Below are positions 33,742 through 41,746 of a DNA stretch of 64,000 bases, piece by piece; positions within the stretch are counted from its first letter, which is position 1, and each line of letters begins with the position of its first letter. The position numbers and the translations under genes were made by a program. Source of the stretch: Acidobacteria bacterium UBA2994 (GTDB lineage: Bacteria > Acidobacteriota > Vicinamibacteria > Vicinamibacterales > UBA8438); NCBI GenBank assembly GCA_002346545.1, contig DEAA01000013.1, positions 1-64,000 of the forward strand, in the 5' to 3' direction. The notes under the pieces are model-generated. The model did no database searches. It had not been told where the DNA came from and was given only the letters and a program-made list of their open reading frames with translations.

Positions 33742-35803
33742 GGAGCGGCGCTGGTTCGAGCCATTCGCCGTGTTCGTCGTGGAGCCGGCTCATGACGTCG
33801 TAGATCGTCTTCACGCCCACGAGATCGGCCCAGAACATTGGGCCGCCGCGGTAACGTGGGAACCCGTAGCCGTTCATCCAGATCACATCGATATCGCTAG
33901 CACGGAGGGCGAGCCCCTCTTCGAGGATCTTGGCGCCCTCGTTGACGAGCGCATACATGCAGCGCTCGAGGATTTCCTGATCGGTTACCTGACGCCGCGT
34001 GAGGCCCTGCTCCTCCGAGATCGACACGATGAGCTGCTCGATCTTCGGATCTGGGATCGGCGTCCGGTTACTCTCTTCGTACCGATACCAGCCGGCCCCG
34101 GTCTTCTGACCGAATCGGCCCAATTCGCAGATCCGATCAGCCACCGTGGAGTAGCGGAGATGTTTCGGGCGTGTGGCCGCCTGGCCCTGCCGAATCCTCC
34201 AGCCGACGTCCAACCCAGCGAGGTCCGCCATGGTGAACGGACCCATTGGGAGACCGAAGTCAAAGATCACTTTGTCGATCTGCTGTGGGGTGGCGCCTTC
34301 CTCGAGGAGGAAATCGGCCTGCCGACGGTAGGCATATAGCATCCGGTTGCCGACGAAACCGTCGCACACGCCAACCAGCACGCCGATCTTTCCGATGCGC
34401 TTCGACAGCCACATGATGGTGGCGATCGTCTTGGGCGAGCTGGCCTCGCCGCGGACGTTCTCCATCAACTTCATGACGTTGGCCGGACTGAAGAAGTGAG
34501 TACCGATCACTTTGTCAGGACGAGAGGTGACGCTGGCGATCTCGTTCACGTCGAGTGTCGATGTGTTCGTGGCCAAAACCGCCTCGGGCTTGCAGATAGA
34601 GTCGAGCGTGCCGAATACCTCTTTCTTTAGGGCCATATTCTCGAACACGGCTTCAATCACGACGTCGGCCTGGGCCAGGTCGGCGTAGTTGAGTGTGGTC
34701 GAGATCAGGCTGAGCCGCTGGTCCATCTCTTCCTGCGAGAGCCGTCCTTTCGAGACGGTGGCGGCGTAGTTCTTCTTGATGGTCGCTATTCCCTTGTCGA
34801 GTGCCTCCTGAGAGACTTCGAACACCTGCACCGGGATTCCGGCGCCAGCAAAGTTCATGGCGATGCCGCCACCCATGGTGCCGCACCCGATGACGGCGGC
34901 CGCGTCCACCGGCTGGGTCGGTGTGTTCTTGGGGACGTCGGGAATCTTGGCTACTTCCCGTTCAGCGAAGAACGCATGCCGCTGCGCCTTGGACTGGTCG
35001 GAGGCTACCAGCTTCAGGAAGCTGGCGCGTTCATAGGCCAGCCCCTCCGCGAACGGCTTCGTGACGGCCGCTTCCACACAGTCCACACAGGCGTAGGGAG
35101 CGTCGAAGCCACGGGCGCGGCGGGCCATTTTCTGCCGGAACTCGTCGAACAGCGCCGGGTTGTCCCGCGCTTTAGCGAGACGTTCGTCGAGGGCCGAGGC
35201 GCGGCGCACCGGGGCGCCTCCGTCAGCTAGTTCGAGAGCCTGGGCTACGGCGGCTGCCACGACGTCACCGTCGACAACCCTGTCCAGGATGCCCAGAGCG
35301 GACGCCTTGGCGGCCGGCAGCATCTTTCCGCTCACGATCATGTCGAGCGCGGCGGACACCCCGATCAGACGCGGCATCCGCTGCGTGCCCCCCGCCCCCG
35401 GGAGGATACCGAGCGTTACCTCCGGCAGCCCGACCCGGGTGCCCTGGGCGGCAAGGCGCACGTGGCAGCCGAGGGTCAGCTCGCAGCCACCGCCGAGTGC
35501 GACACCGTGAATGGCGGCCACCACGGGCTTGTCGAGTGCTTCCAGCCGGTCGATAAGATCTGGCAGCGGAGGTGTTCCTTTGGGCGGTGTCTTCCCGAAC
35601 TCCCGGATATCGGCGCCGCCGCTGAACATCTTGCCGTTCCCTGTTAGCACGATGCCGAGGACGTCGGCATCGTCGGCCACCGTGTCGAGTACCTGTTTAA
35701 GACCGGTACGAACGGCGAAGCCCAACCCGTTTACCGGAGGGTTATTCAGGGTGATGACGGCGATGCCGTTTTGGTGCGAAACGGAAACGGCGTCTTCAGA
35801 CAT
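33698..35803 (-). CDS. Bifunctional enoyl-CoA hydratase/3-hydroxyacyl-CoA dehydrogenase (FadJ/FadB-like)
   Basis: The 701-residue multifunctional beta-oxidation protein has an N-terminal crotonase domain (VNGLGFAVR, SGGADIREF, HGVALGGGCELTLGC, LPEVTLGILPGAGGT), a NAD-binding 3-hydroxyacyl-CoA dehydrogenase domain from about residue 300 (AAVIGCGTMGGGIAMNFAGA), THFFSPANVMKLMEN with the catalytic His, and the C-terminal dimerisation domains. It hydrates enoyl-CoAs and oxidises 3-hydroxyacyl-CoAs. No thiolase subunit is adjacent; one lies at 19878. A TATAAT hexamer (35852-35857, minus) suggests its own promoter. Confidence 0.95.
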   Translation of the reverse strand: MSEDAVSVSHQNGIAVITLNNPPVNGLGFAVRTGLKQVLDTVADDADVLGIVLTGNGKMFSGGADIREFGKTPPKGTPPLPDLIDRLEALDKPVVAAIHGVALGGGCELTLGCHVRLAAQGTRVGLPEVTLGILPGAGGTQRMPRLIGVSAALDMIVSGKMLPAAKASALGILDRVVDGDVVAAAVAQALELADGGAPVRRASALDERLAKARDNPALFDEFRQKMARRARGFDAPYACVDCVEAAVTKPFAEGLAYERASFLKLVASDQSKAQRHAFFAEREVAKIPDVPKNTPTQPVDAAAVIGCGTMGGGIAMNFAGAGIPVQVFEVSQEALDKGIATIKKNYAATVSKGRLSQEEMDQRLSLISTTLNYADLAQADVVIEAVFENMALKKEVFGTLDSICKPEAVLATNTSTLDVNEIASVTSRPDKVIGTHFFSPANVMKLMENVRGEASSPKTIATIMWLSKRIGKIGVLVGVCDGFVGNRMLYAYRRQADFLLEEGATPQQIDKVIFDFGLPMGPFTMADLAGLDVGWRIRQGQAATRPKHLRYSTVADRICELGRFGQKTGAGWYRYEESNRTPIPDPKIEQLIVSISEEQGLTRRQVTDQEILERCMYALVNEGAKILEEGLALRASDIDVIWMNGYGFPRYRGGPMFWADLVGVKTIYDVMSRLHDEHGEWLEPAPLLKRLADEGKKFGDL

Positions 35804-35851
35804 GCAGGAAACCTCGGGATGACGGAAACGGGCGGGACTGTTGCGGCGGGA

Positions 35852-35857
35852 ATTATA
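35852..35857 (-). promoter_or_regulatory. -10-like TATAAT upstream of FadJ-like gene
   Basis: The hexamer TATAAT on the minus strand lies 49 bp upstream of the FadJ-like start, a sensible distance. No good -35 box is found 16-18 bp further upstream, so the call is tentative. Confidence 0.35.
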
Positions 35858-35886
35858 GCGCGGGAGGGCGGGTTGCGGGCTGACGG

Positions 35887-37443
35887 CTACACTAGCTCCT
35901 TGGCCACGTGCTTCCGGCCAGACAGGATCTCGTAGAAGTCCTCCCGGATCGGACCCTGCTTGGTCAGCATTGAGATAATCGGCACGGCTACGAGTGGGAC
36001 GAAGAACGTGGGATACGACGGATCGATGCCTTCGCCGTCGACGGTGAAGCAGTAGGCCAGAATCTCGCGGAGCAGTCCGGAGCCCTCAGGCGCCGTGAAC
36101 CCGACGGCAAGCGAGATCTTGATGGCCGCGAACCAGATGAGCCCGGACCCGTAGCCGACGGCCATACCCCAGTAGGCGCCCAACTCCGTGGTGCGTGGCC
36201 AGTAGACGACGTAGGCCACCGAAAGTGCTGGTGGCACCACCATGGCAAAGCCAAACAGCAGCAGATCCAGAATAGACACGTTGGTATAGGTGGCGACGAC
36301 CCAAGCCGCTAGGGCTGCGACGAACGCGTAGATCGTGGTCGTGATCTGGTACGCCTTGAGCTGCTTCTTCGATGAATAGTTTCGTGTGAAGGGGAGCCAG
36401 TCCCTCACGAACATGGTGGCGCTCGAGAGGAGAATCGGACCACCCGACGAGATGACGGCGGCGAGGACGGCGGCTATCGCCACGCCGCCCACGACAGGAC
36501 TGATCTCGGAGGCCAACGTGGTCAGGTTCCGATAGCCACCGAGCCCGGCGTCGAGACCGTAGCGCGCGGTGGTCAGGATGCCGATCAGGCCGGCCAGAAT
36601 CGGCATCGCCGCGCCGATCAGGCCGCCGAGGAGAAAAGCCGGCGCAATGCTGCGCTCGGCGCGGGCGGCGGTGGAATAGTTCGTATAGATTGACGCCGCT
36701 GGGGTATGGACCGCAGCAGCGAAGAACATACCGAACACTGGGAGCCAGCCAGCGCCGATAAAGCCCCACCAGGCAGCCTCGCTCCGGGACGCCGTGGCTA
36801 GGTGTTCGCTGATGCTGGCCTGCACGCCCGTCCAGCCGCCGAGCTGGTCGATGCCCATGAGGCCGACAGCGCCCAGCCCGAGCAGAACTACGGTGCAGTG
36901 GATGAGGTTCGAGACCGCGGTGCCCCACAGTCCTCCAAGTGACACATAGGTAGCGAAGATCACGGCCGCCACCATGACCCCGCCAAACATCGAAAGCGGC
37001 GTCAAAGTGCTGAGGATGACCCCGATCACGTACGCCTCGATCAGGTTGACGATGGCGTACTCGGTCTGCACGCAGAGGCTGGTTAGCCATTGACAGCGGC
37101 GGGTGCCGTAGCGGATCGTGAAGATCTCACCGACGGTGTGGAGTTTGGCCCGTCGATAGTAGATGCCGAAGAACAGTCCGACGATGGCCAGGGCCAGGAA
37201 GGTGTTGATGCCGTACCACCAGAGGTTCCAGACCCCTCCGCTGATGACGTCGCCGGCGACGCCATAGGTGCCAGCTCCACCGATCCGGGTGCCCGCGACG
37301 CCGAATGCGACCATCGAGGTGGACATCCCGCCGCCGGCCACAGCCCACCCCGCCGAGCTGCGCGACCGCCGGGCCATGAGGCTGCCCACGGTCGTCACTA
37401 CAACGAGGTAGACGACAATGACGCTGATGGCGATGGCGTCCAT
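35887..37443 (-). CDS. Sodium:solute symporter family transporter
   Basis: The 518-residue polytopic protein is of the SSS family: ISVIVVYLVVVTTVGSLMARR in helix one, the GVAGTRIGGAGTYGVAGDVI core segment, FFGIYYRRAKLHTVGEIFTI and RYGTRR after the fourth helix, and ATYVSLGGLWGTAVSNLIH (sodium-site helix). SSS proteins import sugars, amino acids, organic acids or vitamins; the substrate cannot be told. It follows the second UGSC selenoprotein gene by 15 bp, so it may import the substrate of that cassette. Confidence 0.9.
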   Translation of the reverse strand: MDAIAISVIVVYLVVVTTVGSLMARRSRSSAGWAVAGGGMSTSMVAFGVAGTRIGGAGTYGVAGDVISGGVWNLWWYGINTFLALAIVGLFFGIYYRRAKLHTVGEIFTIRYGTRRCQWLTSLCVQTEYAIVNLIEAYVIGVILSTLTPLSMFGGVMVAAVIFATYVSLGGLWGTAVSNLIHCTVVLLGLGAVGLMGIDQLGGWTGVQASISEHLATASRSEAAWWGFIGAGWLPVFGMFFAAAVHTPAASIYTNYSTAARAERSIAPAFLLGGLIGAAMPILAGLIGILTTARYGLDAGLGGYRNLTTLASEISPVVGGVAIAAVLAAVISSGGPILLSSATMFVRDWLPFTRNYSSKKQLKAYQITTTIYAFVAALAAWVVATYTNVSILDLLLFGFAMVVPPALSVAYVVYWPRTTELGAYWGMAVGYGSGLIWFAAIKISLAVGFTAPEGSGLLREILAYCFTVDGEGIDPSYPTFFVPLVAVPIISMLTKQGPIREDFYEILSGRKHVAKELV

Positions 37444-37458
37444 GACGAGGCCGCTGCG

Positions 37459-37992
37459 CTACCCGGTGATGGCCGACACAATCGAGTGATAGGCGGCGCG
37501 CGCCTTCTCGTGCATTTCTTCGTCAGTCGAACCCTGGACCGGATGAGGAACGAAGATCGACGCCTCCGCCATTTCGGGCATTCCGAGCGCGGCCGCCTGG
37601 GTTTGGGCCGCGTGGACAAACTCCGATGAGGCGATCATCACCGACGGGATGCCTCGCGCTTCGTAGTCGACCAGGTCGTGCACACTGCACGACGTGCAGG
37701 ACCCTCAATCGGCGAGGGCCTGGATGACCGCCCGGCACCGTGAGGCTACCTTGGCCCGGAGGTCGGATGGTGACGGCTTGGTATAGGTGGGCTTGCGTAG
37801 TCGGATGATCTCCAGATCGGGAAGGTCTGCTCTCAGGAGCCGTTCCACTTCATTCAGGAAGACGTCGCCGCGCGGCTTCGCGATGTCGATCAGTCCCAGG
37901 GGACCAGTCAGCTGGTCGGGCCGCGTGGCTGGACGACGCCCAATCGGCTCCTGTTCAGCCGTGGGGTCAAGAATCACCAGTGATCCACTCAT
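37459..37992 (-). CDS. UGSC-family selenoprotein (cassette 2)
   Basis: A frame of 178 codons contains one in-frame TGA (37705-37707) read as selenocysteine at residue 96, in ALAD-Sec-GSC-TSCSVHDLVD. The product ends at the stop at 37459. It matches the cassette 1 protein around Sec and in the C-terminal half (ARGIPSVMIASSEFVHAAQ versus TRGVPVAAIITSGFIREAH). The start ATG 37992 follows AGGG. A SECIS-like hairpin lies 19 nt after the UGA. The genes beside it are a thioredoxin-domain-fused partner upstream (36 bp) and a sodium symporter downstream (15 bp). Confidence 0.88.
37675..37693 (-). promoter_or_regulatory. Candidate bacterial SECIS hairpin, cassette 2
   Basis: It has the same 8-bp stem GTCGTGCA/TGCACGAC as in cassette 1, with triloop GUG instead of GUU. 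The loop starts 19 nt after the UGA. Only the third loop base differs, which is the codon change Leu to Val in the protein; the stem is unchanged. Confidence 0.75.
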
Positions 37993-38028
37993 GACGTACC
38001 CTGTCGGGAGAGCCTCACTCTATCACCG

Positions 38029-39666
38029 CTATCTGCAAATTTCCCGGGTGACCGCCATCGAACCCATGGTGCCACTGGCCCAGCCGCCGAGGAACGCCGA
38101 GAACTTCCCGGCAGTGCCTCCGCCCACCATGATGAGGATGTCGGAATTCTCCTTGAACTTGGGGACAGGTCGGGCTAGAGCTTCCTCGGTCGGCTGTCCG
38201 TCTGGTCCCTTCCAGTCCGGTGGCAGACCGGCCGGCACCGTGCCTTTCTGGCACTCGTCGTTCGGCAGCAGGTCGCGAAGTGGGCGGGCCGTCACCTCCT
38301 GGATCCTCGCCCGCAGGTCCGCTTTGCTGTAGCCGTCGGCCTTGAAGGTGCGGGCATGCTCGGGGCTGACCACCAGGAGCACTTCGCCCATGCGGTGCAG
38401 TTTCGGATGGGCCATGGTTTCGAGGCACCAGCCCATGCTGGCGCCGAGCGATCGGGCGGAGCGGGAGAGCTGGTCGCGAATGGCGCGTGGCGCCTCGCCC
38501 GCGAAGACCGTGACGGTACTGGTTTCCGGTGAGAATCCGCGCTCGACGTGCAACGGTTCCCAGGGGCTGAGGTCTTCCCGCTCCCCCACGCAGCAGGTGA
38601 ACTTACCAGGTTGTCCCAGCGTCGACATGTCGACGTCGCCGGGGCGTCCGCCTCCGACGTTCCGGACTAGCAGTTGCAGGGCACGTCCGATCGTCGCGTT
38701 GGCGCGGAACCCTTGCCCGAACATGTTCCGGCCGCAGTTGACGTCGATCTCGTCCCGGATCGGTCCGTTGACCACGATCACCGGCGTGGCGAAGTAGGTA
38801 GTGGCCAGCACGCCGTGCAGGTTGAACTCGTCGGTGCAGGCGGCTTCGGCCGCGGCGATGACCACTGGAAGATACTCGGGCAAACAGCCGGACATAACCG
38901 CATTGATCGCGACCTTCTCGACCGTCGCCGGGGTCAGGTTTGGCGGGATGTGGGCCACCACGTCCGATGGGCTGCGACTCGTGCCCTCGAGCATCCGGAG
39001 CACCCGTTCCTCGGTGGGAGGTACCACGGGAAGCCCATCGCCGAGCCCTTGGGCCGCGAGAAACTCGAAGGGGTCGTCGTCGACCGGCACCCGAACCCGT
39101 CTCGCGCTAAGCACAGCTGCGCCCCGACGGACCGCCAGGCGCTGGGCCACGTCCGGAGCGTGCGCTTTTGAACCGCAGCCCGGACGCATCTTGGGCAAGC
39201 CATCGCTCTCGGTCACGATAGGCGGTGTCTCGGCGCCACATTGCTTGGCCGCGAACTCGATCAGACCGGCCAGATCGGTTCGTGCGAAGCCCTCGTAGCT
39301 GGCCAGTACCTGACGATCCGGTCCCAGCAGGACGAGTGCGGGCACCGCATCGAACCCGTAGTCGTCCGAGACATGGAGTTCGGAGTCGAGCGCAATGGGG
39401 AAGCTGAGCTGGTGACGGTCGACGAAGACGGTCGTGTGGCTCGGGTCGTCCTGTGAGACACCGACGAACAGCAGGCCGCTCGTCGCCAGGGCGTCTTGTA
39501 GGCGAACCACGAGCGGCGCCGTCAGGTCGCAGGTGTCGCAGTCGTGTTTGAAGAAGAAGAGGAGTGTGCCAGGGGCAGCGACCTCGGTAAGGTCGACCTG
39601 GCCGCCGGCACGATCACCGAGCGAGAAGGCGGGGGCGGTGGATCCCGCGGCTGGCAGCCTAGACAT
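38029..39666 (-). CDS. Thioredoxin-like domain fused to UGSC-partner protein (cassette 2)
   Basis: The 545-residue protein joins an AhpC/TSA-thioredoxin-type domain (about residues 1-165; FFFKHDCDTCDLTAP with redox CDTC, then SQDDPSHTTVF and AVPALVLLGPD) to a domain paralogous to the 29077-30177 protein (from about 195; DGLPVVPPTEERV, VVNGPIRDEIDVNCG, RANATIGRALQLL, NVGGGRPGDVDMSTLG). The fusion indicates that the UGSC system needs thiol or selenol reduction. No signal peptide is seen, so it is probably cytosolic. It lies directly upstream of the UGSC selenoprotein gene; TAAAAT at 39675-39680 is a possible -10 box very close to the start. Confidence 0.85.
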   Translation of the reverse strand: MSRLPAAGSTAPAFSLGDRAGGQVDLTEVAAPGTLLFFFKHDCDTCDLTAPLVVRLQDALATSGLLFVGVSQDDPSHTTVFVDRHQLSFPIALDSELHVSDDYGFDAVPALVLLGPDRQVLASYEGFARTDLAGLIEFAAKQCGAETPPIVTESDGLPKMRPGCGSKAHAPDVAQRLAVRRGAAVLSARRVRVPVDDDPFEFLAAQGLGDGLPVVPPTEERVLRMLEGTSRSPSDVVAHIPPNLTPATVEKVAINAVMSGCLPEYLPVVIAAAEAACTDEFNLHGVLATTYFATPVIVVNGPIRDEIDVNCGRNMFGQGFRANATIGRALQLLVRNVGGGRPGDVDMSTLGQPGKFTCCVGEREDLSPWEPLHVERGFSPETSTVTVFAGEAPRAIRDQLSRSARSLGASMGWCLETMAHPKLHRMGEVLLVVSPEHARTFKADGYSKADLRARIQEVTARPLRDLLPNDECQKGTVPAGLPPDWKGPDGQPTEEALARPVPKFKENSDILIMVGGGTAGKFSAFLGGWASGTMGSMAVTREICR

Positions 39667-39726
39667 AGCCTGGCATTTTACCCATTCCAGCCAGGCTCCA
39701 GCGCGGGCGTCCGAAACCGAGATGCG

Positions 39727-40623
39727 TTACTGCTGCCGGCGACGGTCGCCGAACAGTTGCATGTTTAGCTGGCCCGCCACACCGGCGCCGACCTGGCCGC
39801 CAGGCTCGTCACCCGGGCGCTCGTACACCAGCCGGTAGCGATCCGACATCTCGGTGTAGTGTTCGTTGATGGCGTTGGCCATCCCTTCCATCGCATTGGA
39901 GAGGCCGCTGGGAGCCACGATTGAGTTGTAGTAGCCGGTAGTGTTCGAGGTGAGGTTCTGGCCAATCTGGGTCTGGAGACCGCCACCTTGCGTCGACAGC
40001 ACGAGCACGTTGACCGTGGCGGCCTTGCCCACCAGGTCGATCACAAAGTCGCTGAACTCGTTCTCGTTGACGTTGCCGCTGCCTTCCGGACCGTCGGTGG
40101 TGAGCACGGTGATGACCGGCCAGAAGTCGTCTGGCGAGAAACGCCGTTCCCAGGTCTCCATGATGCCATCGATGAATCGGCTGCCGCCTCTGCCGCCGAA
40201 CAGGCCGTCTGAGGCTTCGATTAGCACTTCGCGATCGCTCGTGAAGTCCTGTACCTCCGTAATGTTGCCAGCGATGCTGTAGATGGCGATCTCATGTTCG
40301 CCTTCCAGCGTCTCGAAGAATCTCTGCATCGAACCTCGGAGGAGGCCCAGCGCACCCCCGACCGACACCGTTTCGCCATTGTCGACCAGCAGCGCCATTT
40401 TCATCGGTGTGGTCCCCGGCTCGACCGAGACGATGTCCATGTTCGCACCACCTTCCTGGACCACGAACTTGTCGGCGGTCAGTCCCTCGACGGGTGTGCC
40501 GTCCTGGTCGGTGATGCGGGCAAACAGCTGGCCTCGTGACTGCGCGTCGGCTGGACCGGCGACACTCACCGCAAGGAGTGTGAGAAACACGAGCGAAGTG
40601 AGACGGATCGTCGAATGTCGCAT
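39727..40623 (-). CDS. Exported VWA-like protein
   Basis: The 298-residue protein has a signal peptide and a von Willebrand A-type domain of the kind annotated as VWFA-related in Acidobacteriota: LFARITDQDGTPVEGLTADK (a beta-sandwich lead-in), then MKMALLVDNGETVSVGGALG, DFTSDREVLIEAS and PVITVLTTDGPEG. The MIDAS DxSxS motif appears as DNGET, so the two Ser positions are not conserved and metal binding is doubtful. It may act in cell-surface adhesion or assembly. A paralogue lies at 51046-51972 with the same DNG change. Confidence 0.8.
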   Translation of the reverse strand: MRHSTIRLTSLVFLTLLAVSVAGPADAQSRGQLFARITDQDGTPVEGLTADKFVVQEGGANMDIVSVEPGTTPMKMALLVDNGETVSVGGALGLLRGSMQRFFETLEGEHEIAIYSIAGNITEVQDFTSDREVLIEASDGLFGGRGGSRFIDGIMETWERRFSPDDFWPVITVLTTDGPEGSGNVNENEFSDFVIDLVGKAATVNVLVLSTQGGGLQTQIGQNLTSNTTGYYNSIVAPSGLSNAMEGMANAINEHYTEMSDRYRLVYERPGDEPGGQVGAGVAGQLNMQLFGDRRRQQ

Positions 40624-40771
40624 GGCTACAGGTCTCCGGGGCTCTCCGAGTGCATCGCACTCTAACGGTCAGACGACCGGGGCGGCAGCGTTGTTTCTCC
40701 CCGGGATGAGGCACGAGACGTAGGGGGGAGTGTACCCCAAGCGGCGATGTGCCGGCGGCTGGCGGCCAGCG

Positions 40772-41746
40772 TCAGCCAGGGACCGGGATTGGGCGCGTCA
40801 GTAGGTCTTCATACATAGTGAAGAATCGCTCGACGTCGAGGTCGAGCATCACCTCGAGCGGACGCTCCTCGGCGGTGCCGATCTTAGTGCCGCCGTAGGT
40901 GGGGCCAAACGTTGTATCCACGGCGATCGGCAACTGTTCTGAGGCGGTGACCATGTCAGGGTCGAGAAGCCAGGCGGCCGTGATGCAGTCCCAGACGTAG
41001 TAGGAGGAGGCCGTGTCTCGGGCGTAGCGGGGGCCCATGTTGTGTCGCATGAGCCGGGTCAGTGGCGTATCGATACTGACGATGCGGTCGAAGCGCGTCC
41101 GGTGCAGCGGGGCATGGTTGGTGATATCGAGTCCGAACATCACCACACGCGGAATAGGGGCCGCGAGCACCTCGTGGGCCGCCTCCGGATCGAACCAGAT
41201 GTTGAACTCGGCTGCTGGCGTGACGTTGCCTGGCACCCGCGCGTTACCGCCCATGAAGACCAGGCCTGCAATCCGACCGGCCAGCGACGGGTCGCGGCGA
41301 AGGGCGAGCGCCAAGTTGGTGAGCGGTCCGACGGCCACCACGGTTACTTCGCCCGGGCGGTCGTTGATCGTTTCGGTGAGCGCGGTCACGGCGTCTGGTG
41401 GTTTGGGGCGCACCGAGGCGAATGTGCCGCCGTGAGGGGGGCGGACCGGCGATGTCTCGTCGAAGGCGCCCTTGAATGAGATCGGTCCCCACCGTCGTTC
41501 CTGCTCTGCAGCTCGCTCCGGGCTGTTGACCAGCGGAGTTTCGGCCCCGAGATGCAGAGGAATCTCACCGGCTCCACACAGCTCGAGCAGATGCAGCATG
41601 TGCTCGGAGCCTTGCGGCACGGTGTGATTGCCAGCCACCACCGTAATGGCCGCAATGTCGATCAGATCGCGACGCTGAAGCAGCATCGCCAGCGCCGCCG
41701 CGTCATCGTTGAAGATGGCTGAGTCTGTGTCGAAGACGATGCGCAT
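40772..41746 (-). CDS. Inosine/uridine-type nucleoside hydrolase
   Basis: The 324-residue protein is of the nucleoside N-ribohydrolase family. The N-terminal calcium-binding Asp motif is FDTDSAIFNDDAAALAMLLQ; GPLTNLALALRRDPSLA, VFMGGNARVPGNVTPAAEFN and a late YVWDCITAAWLLDP with Asp complete the pattern. It releases the base from ribonucleosides. The start overlaps the stop of the PQQ dehydrogenase (TGATG), so both are co-translated, though one enzyme is exported and the other has no signal peptide. Confidence 0.9.
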   Translation of the reverse strand: MRIVFDTDSAIFNDDAAALAMLLQRRDLIDIAAITVVAGNHTVPQGSEHMLHLLELCGAGEIPLHLGAETPLVNSPERAAEQERRWGPISFKGAFDETSPVRPPHGGTFASVRPKPPDAVTALTETINDRPGEVTVVAVGPLTNLALALRRDPSLAGRIAGLVFMGGNARVPGNVTPAAEFNIWFDPEAAHEVLAAPIPRVVMFGLDITNHAPLHRTRFDRIVSIDTPLTRLMRHNMGPRYARDTASSYYVWDCITAAWLLDPDMVTASEQLPIAVDTTFGPTYGGTKIGTAEERPLEVMLDLDVERFFTMYEDLLTRPIPVPG

